A stretch of DNA of 33,539 bases from Geosiphon pyriformis. Lineage: Eukaryota > Glomeromycota > Glomeromycetes > Archaeosporales > Geosiphonaceae. Position numbers and translations under genes: made by a program. The notes beneath the pieces are model-generated. The model searched no databases and had not been told where the DNA came from. It saw only the letters and a program-made list of their open reading frames with translations. The stretch is taken from NCBI GenBank assembly GCA_016748015.1, contig JAAOMT010000070.1:395222-428760 (forward strand), given 5' to 3'. Within the stretch, counting starts at the first letter, position 1. Each line of letters opens with the position of its first letter. Positions 1-10,894 of this stretch are shown in pieces.

Positions 1-138
1 ATTAAAAGTCTTTTATTAAACTAATTACTAAATCAAATGATTCAACTTTTTTAAATTTAAAAAAAACAGAAAGAAAAAAACCAAAACTTTCTAATAATAA
101 CAAGTTGTTAGAATTAGAAAAAACTTTCTAATTTTGGA

Positions 139-2410
139 GTTCAAGTATTTTTGCCAGATTCAATATATGAAGTTTATATAAAACAAATACAGAAGCTAAA
201 AGATATTAATCAGCAATTATTATCTAAGAATATAATATTAAAGAAACAATTAGATAAAGCATTTAATAATTAACAAAGTCATATTAAATTTATAACAAAA
301 ATCACCAAAAAAGAATAAGATAATTTGTATAATAATATAATAAGTTTAAAAAAAAATCATAAACATTTTAATCTAAATAGTCTTTTAGAGTATTATTCTT
401 TAACATAATTTGTAAAATGAAATCCAGTTATTGTAAAATTTATTAAAACTCTTACTTATAATGAAGATAAATATCAAAATAAAAAGAAAAATTTTTTTAA
501 GTATACTATAGCAATTAATACTATATATGGATCAAAACACTTAAAATATGTTTTCATTATTAATTTAGCTACTTTAGCAATCAAATATTCAGTAGTAAAA
601 TCAAAAATAGTCATTGATATTGATAATCATATTATAAGTTTTGATTGCTATAAAAAGTTTACTAATTGGTTAGAAAGTTTGACTATAGAACAGTCAAAGC
701 TTTCCAAAGAATTTTTATTTTTAGTCTTTAAAAATGAACAAAAAAGTCAAAAAATTACTTAGATCACAGATATAATACAATCATATTCAATATTATTATG
801 AGTTTTGTTGCTTTTAATTATGATCAAATTAATAATATTCAAAATATAAATTCTTGATTGTATTCTGAACTTCTCAAAAAAGAATATGAAAAATTATTTT
901 CTTTAACTTTAGGTATAATAAATGAAATTTATAAAGAACTTACTAATTATTTTACTATTATTTTAGGAGAGTTTTGTGTAAAGAAAAGTCAAGAAACAAA
1001 TATAATTAATAAATTAGTACAACATTAAAGCCAAATTGGTTCTCTAAAAAAATGCCCAGCTTGTCAATTGTCTAACATTGATAATAAGAAACAAGTTTGT
1101 TTTGTATGTTATAACAAATTACCAACAATTACCAAGATAAATCAATTGAATAAATCAGTTGACATTGTTGAAAAACTTATTCCTCATTCTTACACATTTG
1201 AAAATACACAATTGTATTCGGAAATTAAGATTTATATGCCATAATTATATGTTTCTGATCTAATAACCATAAATTCAAACTTAATTGCCAATATTCAAAA
1301 GGTTTTTGAGTATATTGAAGAACTATGAAGCATTAAAAATAGTAGTTGTAAATAAATTGTAGTAATATATAATGGAGTATCTTATTATTGTGCATAAACA
1401 ATCAAAAAAGATTTTTTTTGGCTTATATTGGTTCCAGATGCTTTTCATGAAAAAATAAATATGCTAAAAACATTTGTTAAGCTAAATTAAAATATTAATA
1501 TAAAATACTTTGCACAATGTTAAGGATATTAGAGTAAAAGTCAATTGCAGTTTTTTAAAAAATGTCTTGATTATTATAAGTTATAGAATTTAATATGTAA
1601 TATATATAGGCATACAATGACTTTCAAATTAATATGGCTATATATTGTTTTTAAAAAAAATTCATCTGTTAAAGATTACTTAAAATAGGCCCAAAATGAA
1701 ACAAATACTATGTTTAGGTTAAAGTATGAACAAGTTTTTTTTTATTTACAAACAATTATTAATTTTTGCATTGAAGTTTATTTCAATAAATTTTCATTAA
1801 AACTTATGGTTAGACAAATGTTTACATCAATTTGGTCTGCTTAGTATTATTCTATTTATCAATTAATTGAAATTGTTGATGAAACAATAGTTATGATTAA
1901 AGCCTGAAGTTTGCAAGCTGATTCAAGAAAAAATTGTAATTTTTCTCAATCTAAACTTTTAAATCAACATCAAAACCATGATGTAATACTTGAAGAAATT
2001 AACAAAATGCTTAAATTGTTAATTTCTTTTACATCTTCACAATGGCATTGAGAAATTGTAGTACATAACTATATTAAATTTAAGAGATTGTGTATTAATC
2101 TCTTTAATGTTATCAGATATTCTAAAAGTAAAATATACAGGTCTTATATACATCCTAGCTTTATTGCTAAATCAAATTGATTTCAAGTTCAGATAAAAAA
2201 GACACAGTTTGTAAATCCAAATGTCTTTAATTGTGTTTTTCATAATATTGGCCATGAATAAATATTAAGCAAAGAAATAAAAAAATTCAGTAAAATTGCA
2301 TGAATAAAAAAAATAGACTTTTTTAAAGCAAGACAAATTAAGAAAACATTGTTAAGTATTTAGAAACCAATTCCAGTAACAAATAAAGAAGCAAATCATC
2401 AAAAAATGTA
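139..2410 (+). pseudogene. Decayed gene of unidentified repeat-type protein family
   Basis: A long protein-like reading survives in two frames: about 139-750, then, after a one-base slip in an A-rich run near 740-755, the frame through 798 and on to about 2410. It is interrupted by more than 20 stops. Read through, the stops sit where Gln, Trp or Arg would fit, for example SLT*FVK*NPVIVKF and IWSA*YYSIYQLIE. Visible parts are a Lys/Gln-rich, coiled-coil-like N-terminus and a zinc-ribbon-like CxxC-x11-CxxC (CPAC then CFVC, 1053-1109). Further on come a segment with WLILVPDAFHEKINMLK and a long helical C-terminal half. From memory it resembles a large family of hypothetical, probably transposon-linked proteins in Rhizophagus-type fungi; I cannot name a function. 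Codons are strongly shifted to A/T, as if C and G had been removed after insertion. It is not expected to make a protein. Confidence 0.6.
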
Positions 2411-3027
2411 AATCTGTTAATAAAATCACAACTATTATCTATTATTAACTCTCTAATATTTCTTTTAAGTAATTATGTTTTCAAAGCTTATCAAGTTAAT
2501 TATGTAACAGCTTAATAAATATCTTTTAAAAAGTTAGAAATATATTGTATTGTGTACAGTTTTGTTTATATTGAGTTGGGTGTATTATTATTTATAATTA
2601 GAACTGTAATCAATTAATATACAATGTTTGTATTTTTGAAGATGTTAACTATAAACCCAATGTCTATAATGTAATTGTTTTTATGGTGGATGATGATTTT
2701 GATATATGCAGCTTAAAAGTTGCATGGAATATAAATTGTGATCATTATGACACTAATGCTTATATTGTTCAATATAATATTTGATAAAATTCTTGTCTAA
2801 AGCTGCAATGTAAAGATTATGGGTCAGGTCTTTTTGCTAATACATGTCTTGTGAGATTTTAAACTCTATCCAGTTCTATTATTTAAACACATAGTTGAGG
2901 TATCTACCAGTTGCTAAAAAAAAGACCACTGGATAAGTTTTATAAAGCTTTGGCAACTACTATTGTTAATTGTTTGATAGTAATAATTTCCAATACATGG
3001 CTCTTTGCCACTTCTTCCTATTAACTC
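2411..3027. other. AT-rich remnant, possible decayed ORF on + strand
   Basis: There is no intact gene here. A broken + strand reading from about 2636 to 3005 contains stretches that look coding (VFMVDDDFDICSLKVAWN and RPLDKFYKALATTIVN) separated by TAA, TAG and TGA codons. It could be another part of the decayed element to its left or an unrelated repeat fragment. I do not recognise the family. Confidence 0.3.
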
Positions 3028-3923
3028 TTATTTACAACATTTTTCACAAACTGAAGAATTCAAATCACATATAAAAATCTTATTGGCTATTAAAATTGGA
3101 CTTAGTGCCAATACTGCTATTGTATTATATATACCCATTTTTAAAACATAATATGTTGAGTTTAGATCCAGATTTCTATTTTGTGTGATTATGTTTAAAT
3201 TATGAAAAACATTTAACACATATTTATTTGTCCCAAAAAAGTTGATTTTTAATATATCTTTAAAACTATCAGTCAAACTTTTACTCACTAATACTAAATA
3301 TTAGTCAAATGATAAATATGATTGCTAGTATAGTTTTTTTTAATTGCAGATGCCAAAGTTGATATGAAAACATATTTATTGGGTATATATTAGAATTTTT
3401 ATGCTCTGAGTTTTATTACTGGTCATATTTTTTTTCCTAAAAAAAAAAAAATTTGAACTTTATTCTCAATTGATTTGCTTAAGCAATGTCTCATTAACAA
3501 ACTTGTTTCTGAAGGATTTCATTGGGCCATTATTCTCATTTGTAAGTTTGTTAATTCTTTCTCTCAATATGGAAAATAAGTAATCTTATTAGCCAAAGTT
3601 TGATTCAGAATAACTTTATTGATATCTATAGTAACAGCTTCCAAAGTACTACCAGTTTCTAAAGCACTACTAATTTCCAAAACACCAAGAACAGCAGTAC
3701 TGTACCATATGTCAACTATTATTAAAACTCTTATAATACTTACAAACAACAAACCAGATATAATAGTTCTATTATTGTCTTCTGATGACAATAGTAACTT
3801 ATAAAAAAGAAGAGTAATTGAATGTTGTAATATTTCAGAAATTTTGTTTAGTGCTCTACAATTGTTTCCAAAAACTTCTCTACTTTTTTTTACTATTATA
3901 AAAAAAATAATTTCTATTGACAA
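3028..3923 (-). other. Two short unassigned open readings in AT-rich DNA
   Basis: Two modest - strand open stretches lie here, 3028-3288 (86 codons, ending in a Cys cluster SSVCEKCCK) and 3564-3923 (119 codons, with LGVLEISSALETGSTLEAV). Neither has a recognisable domain and I see no promoter or splice context. The second is less AT-converted than its surroundings. The interval between them (3289-3563) holds only A/T-rich sequence with a poly(A) run near 3438. They may be remnants of repeats; real genes are unlikely. Confidence 0.25.
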
Positions 3924-3929
3924 ATTAGG

Positions 3930-5195
3930 AAATCTCTCTGACTATAATAAAAATAAGTCAACTGAAAAAAATTTTTATTTAAAACAAATTTCTTATAACT
4001 TTTTTTGCAATAAAAACAAAAAACTTTTATATTTTATATTCTTAAAAAAAGTACCAAAAACATCCATATTTTTTACAACAAACCAAATTTAATTTAATCC
4101 AAAAAAGTTTTATATTACCAAAAATTAATTTTATAAAAAAAACTAATTTTAGATTATTATCTAATTCAAAACCAATTACAATACAATAAGCTTTATTGCT
4201 AGTCTTATATAAATAGTTAATTATACAAATTTTTTTATTAGTTTTTTTTAATAAAACACCAAGATTATAAACAGTTGTTTTTATAGACAAAATAAATAAA
4301 AGCACTTTAAATTAATTCTTAAATATTTAAATATCTTAATTTTTTATAGCTTTAGCCATATACACTGAATTTTTTTTGATTAAAATTAAAAAATCAACTT
4401 AATTTAATTTAGAAAATTCCATTATAGTTTTTTACTATAGCCTAATTAATTATAATTGAATTAACTTTATTCAATTAAACTTGGCTATTGTAGCAATAAT
4501 CATAATTTTTAGCATATTTATAAAAAATTTTTTAATAAACACAGTCTGATTTAAATAAAACTCTTGTTTTTTAAAATTATTGTTTATTATAATACTATTT
4601 TTACCAGCTAAAAACACAGCTTTTTTTATGTTTTCTTTAGAAATAAGCATAAATTTAATAATTTTTTCAAATTTTAAAAAAATAATATTCTTTTAAAACT
4701 ATTTATTTTGAAAAAAAACTTTTTGATAATTTGTATTTTCATTATAGTCAAATTTTTTTTAATTATTAAAAAATTGATATCCAAAACAAAAAATTTTTTA
4801 ACAGAAATTTTTACTTAATTTTTTAAAATTTTAAGATTAATCTATTTTTTGTTTAAAGAAATATTAAGAAAAAATAAAAAAAATTCATTATTTTTTTCTA
4901 TATTAAAATTAAGAAACTAAATAAAAAACCACAAACCAAATTAGTATTTATTTTTTTGGCTTTGAAAATAGTAACTGTAAAATTCAGAAAAAACTTATTA
5001 TTAAAACCAATTATAATACTGTTATTTTTATTATTATTAAACTTATTCTTCATATCTAAATAGACATCTTTATTAAAATTAAACTTGACCAAAAAAATAT
5101 TTTTATTATTATAATGTTACCAAAAAAACTTTCTTCTTTTTAAAAAAAAAACTATTAACAAAATTATAAAAAGTCTCTTTAGATACTTTTTTTTT
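3930..5195 (-). pseudogene. AT-converted LINE ORF1 remnant (copy D)
   Basis: This is a third, extremely AT-rich copy of the LINE ORF1 seen at 10891-12771 and 31074-32981. Near 5190-5110 it reads KVSKETFYNFVNSFF where copy A has KAPKGAFHGSAGGSF. Near 5000-4900 it reads NFTVTIFKAKKINTN against copy A GSATTTLKAKRVNTG. At 4305-4042 it reads TTVYNLGVLLKKTNKKICI against copy A TTVHDLGDLLVGAGGKTCV. Colinearity over about 1.2 kb makes the homology secure although the reading is full of stops. Most differences are Ala to Val or Thr, Pro to Ser, Gly to Glu/Ser/Asn, His to Tyr and Ser to Phe, which are the results of C-to-T or G-to-A change. The zinc-knuckle remnant CKKYG keeps the Tyr that copies A and C also carry. 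It is non-functional. Confidence 0.8.
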
Positions 5196-5203
5196 AGATA
5201 TGT

Positions 5204-6045
5204 TATTTTTTTTATTTTTTATTAAGCATTTTATGAGTAAAGTCCAACCACTGTCTAGTATACAGAGCCAAACTAAGAGGCCCAAACTAAATACAGCTCA
5301 TATACATACTACATGTGGCTAGCCACTTAGGCCAGACAAGGCAATACTATACACTTATAATGACATGAAGACTGAAATCCAAACCAGAAAAAAAAAGACT
5401 AGGTCTATGATGGCCAAAGCTAACAGAAAATAAACCCAAAACACCAAGCATCCAAACCATATCATCAGACAACACAGATGCCTTACAACGTAACAAACCT
5501 GATATTACTCTATTGTCTCCAACTGAACCAACTTTCTCTATGCTTATTCTATAACTAGATCTTACTAGCCAAACTTTACAACGATGCATTTCAGCAATAC
5601 TTCTTATAAAATTAACAACAATGCCAACAGCCATCTTCCTGTCCTCAAGGACCCCAACAGCTTCTGAGCACCAATCACTCATGACAAATCTCTTACACAT
5701 AATTGAATACAAGCTGATATCTAAGAAACAACAACTGAGAAACCACAGAACAGCAAAAGAGGGCAAAACATGAGAACTCATCAAGGAAACCCAAGATGCA
5801 ACAGTCTTAGCAAGGATCTCATTATGGACATCAGCATTCATGACACAAAAAAACAAATGATCAGGCAACTCCACCTCTCTACACAATAAGCACAGCACAC
5901 CAGGATAATTTCTGTCATACAATCTCTTTTGAACAGCCACAGGGAGGCAATGGTGCACAGTTTTTATCAAATAAGACCACAGTACAGAAGACTTCCAGCT
6001 AGTAAACCCAGCAATATGTTATTACTTGAAGTAGTTTCCAAATTT
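5204..6045 (-). mobile_element. 5'-truncated LINE 3' end (copy B)
   Basis: Only the last part of ORF2, the 3' UTR and an A-rich tail remain. The tail is visible on the + strand as a T-rich run at about 5204-5224. The 3' UTR (5225-5346) shares an ordered block with copy A's 3' UTR, including TGGCTAG followed by CAC.TGTAG, and both have an AATAAA-like or ATAAAA motif just before the tail. The left-hand limit, near 6045, is where similarity to copy A stops; that is the usual outcome of incomplete target-primed reverse transcription. The copy sits directly between the tail of copy A and the ORF1 remnant of copy D. Confidence 0.8.
5347..6012 (-). pseudogene. LINE ORF2 C-terminal fragment (copy B)
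   Basis: This reading is open from the GCT GGG TTT ACT codons at 6012 to a TAA/stop at 5347. It aligns with the C-terminus of copy A ORF2: AGFTSWKSS here against AAGFTSMRT there, then LPVAVQKRLYDRNYPGVLC against LPVAIRKCLYDRSYPNVVC. The C-x2-C-x7-H-x3-C zinc-binding motif (CLLCREVELPDHLFFC) is intact, as in copy A. In this family the motif lies after RNase H near the protein end and probably helps bind element RNA or target DNA; that role is inferred. Unlike the larger copy, this fragment has no internal stop. Without endonuclease or reverse transcriptase it is a dead relic. Confidence 0.8.
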
Positions 6046-6202
6046 ACAATAAAAAGATTATTTAATTAATTTTTTTTTTTTTATATTTATTGAGTGAAGT
6101 TCAAACACTACCTAATACTATACATCAAATAATTGATCTAAATTAGGCATGAATCATGCACTTTCTACACGTGACTAGCCATTCAGACCAATCAGAACAA
6201 CA

Positions 6203-9200
6203 CTATGCACCTATATGAATGGAAACTGCATTTAAAGTACTTGAAATGAACAATTTAAATTTATGCAAACCAAACCTATTATCCAATGCATCATCAATAC
6301 CCAACAACTTGACAACCCCAGCCGAATACAAGAAATACAGACCAGAAATAGTAACTGGCATAGAACTGTCTTGAGGAATTAACCCATGTTTCTCCATAAA
6401 TACATGATGTTTGACATGGACCAACCAAACCTCATCTCTAAAAGCTAGGCAAAAATCATGGACAAAGTCCACAATTTTTGTACCAGCAAGTTTCAGATCA
6501 CCAAAAACAGAAACCGCCTCAAAAAACCAATCATTAAAAACAAAGCCTTTGTATAGAGCAACATGGACTGAGGTGTCAAAAACGCATGAAGAAAGAGTTT
6601 GTAGCATGTGAGAAAAAGAACAATGAAGGCCAGAAATACCTTCCTATTTAACTGCAAAATCACCAAGCAGCCAATCATGACTAGCAGAGTCAGAATCACA
6701 GGAAAAGACATGGTTCAAGACCTCTACACACCCACAATACAAGCAAACTACATTAGGGTAACTTCTATCATAAAGGCATTTGCGAATGGCCACAGGCAGT
6801 CTATAATGTAGAGCTTTCATAAAATACGTGCGCAAACCAGCAGTCCGCATACTGGTGAAGCCAGCAGCTATGTGTGAATCGGAATGCCAAACAGAAGAAG
6901 ACCTGTGCCAATTGATATCAGTGAACAATTTGCCAGCGACAGCTCTAGTACCCGAACTAAAACCCCAACGTGAACGGTGAATGGACTGATAAATGTCATG
7001 CACAAAATGCCTAGAATTACCCAAAACAGGACTACTACCAGCCAGGATAAACTGCTCATTCAGCTGGGGGGGAAAAACAAAATCAGAAAGAGCCACACAG
7101 CCAGCCAGTTCATTAGCCCAGTCATTACCTATAACACCAGAATGTCTTTTAACCTTACATCAGCTGACATCCAACTTCTTAGCATGAACAAGATCAGCAA
7201 TATGATGACACTCCACCCAACAACTATTCCGAAAATCCAGATGCGTCAAACTCAATTCCGACCTGCAGGTGTTTAACATGGCCTGACTATCCGAAAATAA
7301 GCAAACTTTGCTAATTGCAGAAACACACTTGAGAGCAAGTGCAATAGCTTGCAATTTTGCCAAAGTAGATAATAACAAACCCGAGACTCTAATACCCAAA
7401 CCCATATTAATATTATCAAAGAAAACCACCACACCCAATTTAACACTGAGAGTACTCAAACCAGCCAAGGATCTATTGGTATAAACTGAAAAGCTATCAG
7501 CACCCAATCCCAACAAATAATTATGAACCAAATCAAAATTAATGGATTCTAAGACATTAGGAGCAAAAGAAACGCCCACCGACCAGTCATAAACAGAAGA
7601 AAATAACTCTGCACTACCAAGATAACCAACAGAAACACTAAACCAATTAGAAATAGGGCCACGCAGGTCCAGCCTTTTCCAACGCTTGAAAGTCTTCCAA
7701 TCAAAAACATTACCATTGCAATGACGTAATTGTTTCACAAAGGCAATTCCATACTGCCGAAGTAAAAAAAGACACTTAGAAAATTTCACCTTCCCAAGAA
7801 CCAAAGACATAGGAATACCATGGGAAAATCGGAATGTACTGGAGCCAAGACTACTAAAAAATAAACTGCAATCAGCAAAAATATGAACCACACTTGCCAG
7901 AAAATTGTTCGAGAGATTCAATTTTAAACAAGCTGGGGAGACCAAAGGGTGCACAGGACACCAGCTCAGAGTCTGTAAGTTATAAGATCTATGGAGAAAC
8001 AAATGACCCAGGATTCCAACAGCATTGGCAAAACACACTACAGACGCCAATTTACCCTCAGCCTAAATCTGTTCAAAAGTTTTTAAGCCATAAAGAGAGG
8101 GGTGATAAAAAGCATTATTGGGGAAGTCTGAAGGAAGACCCACTTTGGATTTGAAGCCTTTATGAATCAAAGCATTCTATTTACAGCAAACACTAAGTGG
8201 AACAAAACTAAACTGCATTTTATAACTGACAATGGGGTGAAGAACTACTAAAACCAAATATGAGAACTGCTTATTAGAGATGGTCTTCTTCAGGACGAGA
8301 TTGGTGAAAAACCAGACATCTGAATGTGCCTTGGCCAAACTGGGCTTTGATAAACCATCCATAGACAGAAAGATGCCCAAATACTGGTGAGGTTCCCCTT
8401 TCTTGGCAAAAGAAATAAGTGCATCACTGATTGTCAGAAAGGGGCTTACAACCTTACAGTTAATGGGAATTGCCACTGTTTTATCATTGTTTATTAAAAT
8501 ATCATTAATTCTAAAAAATTCACTAGCAACATTGAGAATGTGTTGTGTTGCAGTCTGACTGCTGCCAACCCAAATTGTATCATTCACAAAAGCACCAGCA
8601 GCAAAGAAAGAGGAAAAACCAGCCTGAGGTTTAACACAACCAGTCTTAGCAACAAAATGAGAATTCAATCTATATCCACAAAATTCTTCTTGCCTCTTGA
8701 CTTCACACAAAAGAGGATCATAAAATATATGCCAGAGAAGAAGTGAGAACACTTCCTCTTGATCGAGACCATCATGGACTTGATAACCATTAGTTAAGCC
8801 AAAGTCAATCATTACTCTGTTGACTTGGTTATCATGAATGCCACCAAAAAATCAAATGAATCTGCCACACATTTTAATCCTAATCAGACTCTTTTTTAAA
8901 TGCTCCCAGCTAACAGAATCATAGGTCTTCTTCATGTCCTGCAACACCAGCCAAAGCTCACGGTTCTTCTCTAGAGCATTTTAAACCACAGAGCCAACAG
9001 CAAAAATAGAAAACTGTGTTGTCGTACCTTTCAAAACTGAAAAATTGTTTCCATGAAGAATGTTGTGAGTACTGCATGCCAAAGAAATCCTGTCTGAGAG
9101 GATCTTTGAAAGGATCTTATGAGTGGTTTCAATCAAAGCAATAGGTCAAGTGTTCATAAGAACTCCCTCCCACTCATAAGGCTTGGAGATCATAGACACC

Positions 9201-10894
9201 CAGGCTTCCTTTCAAGGACTGGGAACTGACTCATGGAGCAAACAAGAGTTCAAGAGCACCAACAACATATTCAGAACCAATTCGTCACAATGCTTTCAAA
9301 GCTCATTCAAAATACCAGACAAACCAGCAGCTTTATCATTAGACAATTCTGAAACAACACCAAGCAATTCAATAGAACTAATAGGGTCCATTATTCTCGA
9401 AAATACATCATCAAATACATACTCCAAGGGTTGGTACTGGCAACACCAATCAGCAGAGATATCAGTGACCAACTCGCATTTTCTGGTCCAGCCTTCTATG
9501 ATAACATCTACCTTAAATTTAACTAAACTAGGATCCAAAACCAGTTTATTATCGACAACCAAGTGATCCAATACTACCTTGTGAAAAGAGTGCTCTAACA
9601 CACTCTTAATTGTATGACCCTTATCCACCTCAAAACTTTCCATCCTCCTACTAACTGCTGATCTAATACGAGATTCTTTAGCATGCTTCGACTCGGACAA
9701 TTTAGAGAAACGATACAACTTCCTGACTCTGAACAAAACAGATCTTATGACCTCAAAATGCGACCCTGAAAGAAAAAGAGACTCCACCACAGAAGTATTT
9801 GTAGCGTTCAACAAGTTCCACGTACCCAGTAATACAACAAATTCCTTAGAGAAAACCAAACATGATGCTTTAACTAGTTTAAACACCAAAAGTTCTAACT
9901 TGTGAAACTTAGAAGATTTCTTAGTAAACACATTATTATAACCCTTGAACCATTTCTTTTTGAAAACATCATTTGCTGATAAGCACACAATTTTGTGGAT
10001 GATGTTCCATATAGCATCCAGATCCAGAAACAATAGAGCAGCATCAAACTCGCACTTAAATATTGCCGTGGTGGCAGCAGAAGATTCCTTGAATGCAGCC
10101 CATTTGGCAGTTGTGGCATCTTTAAAGTTGAACCTCCAACGATTCTTATTTGCCTATTTGTGAAGGAACATCAAATTAACATCCAAAAGACCTCTCAGGT
10201 CCACGAAAACAATAACAGTTCTATGATTAGTATCAAAATATTCATCAACTCTGGTTACACTACAATCTAAGATTGCATTGACCAAGCTTAATGACACAAA
10301 CACATAATCAATAGTCTTGGTTACTCCTCGAGAATTGGTCCAAGTTACATTCTTTCCAAACAAGCTCCTTCCTAAGACATTGACCAAACCCAAATCAAAA
10401 CATTTCCTGAAACTAGTACACTTGTGAAAGCCATCTTCATTGAAATCACCACCCAATATCATGAAAGAAGACTCATTAACAGCTTTAGTAATCAAAGAAT
10501 TTATCTCATCCACTTGTGAGAAGCATGCAGATACTGAAGCACCAGCATACAAACCCAGAATCAACACTGAAAGCTTATTTTTGAAAAGCAGTTTGACAGA
10601 CAAAAGACGACTAGAAACCTCAAAAACTTTACATACATGTTTTGCCAAAGTGTTGTTCATAATAATTGCCACACCAGAACCAAGGTAACCAGAATCCAAA
10701 CCAGAAACAAAAACCTAAACACTATTGAATTTATTAGCAATCCAAGGCCAAACCTTATCTTTTAACTTTGTTTCAATAATAATTGAAACCAAATTGTTCA
10801 TATCTCTGTGCCAACGTACAATGTCCACTTGCTTTGCTGAATTGTTCATTTCCCTGACATTACATGTGGCTATTTTCCATACTAAATTATTTAT
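6203..10894 (-). pseudogene. LINE ORF2 endonuclease-RT-RNase H, 11 premature stops (copy A)
   Basis: This is a single frame of 1,564 codons with no frameshift but stops ending at 10715, 10154, 9296, 9212, 9146, 8981, 8852, 8177, 8063, 7160 and 6644. The N-terminus is an APE-like endonuclease: IIETKL supplies the catalytic Glu, GGDFNEDG and TIDYVF follow, and the usual (S/T)DH motif is TNH. Reverse transcriptase follows: motif A is DMKKTYDSV, and motif C, normally F(A/V)DD, is FVND. RNase H has YTNRS for YTDGS, AKLQAI for AELxAI, an intact SDSQAM, and ANELA for ADxLA. A C-x2-C-x7-H-x3-C motif (CLYCGCVEVLNHVFSC) comes near the end. The former start codon is ATA where copy C has ATG. The element would nick target DNA and prime reverse transcription, but this copy lacks several catalytic residues. 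Confidence 0.9.

Noticed and set aside
139-2410. Non-standard genetic code (stops reassigned to Gln/Trp) or mitochondrial origin
   Set aside because: The APC4, CBP20 and MED12 genes in the same window use standard stops, and all three stop codons are hit in the repeats. Decay explains it better.
6411-7276. Several + strand ORFs opposite the LINE
   Set aside because: They are antisense shadows of ORF2 with no domain of their own.
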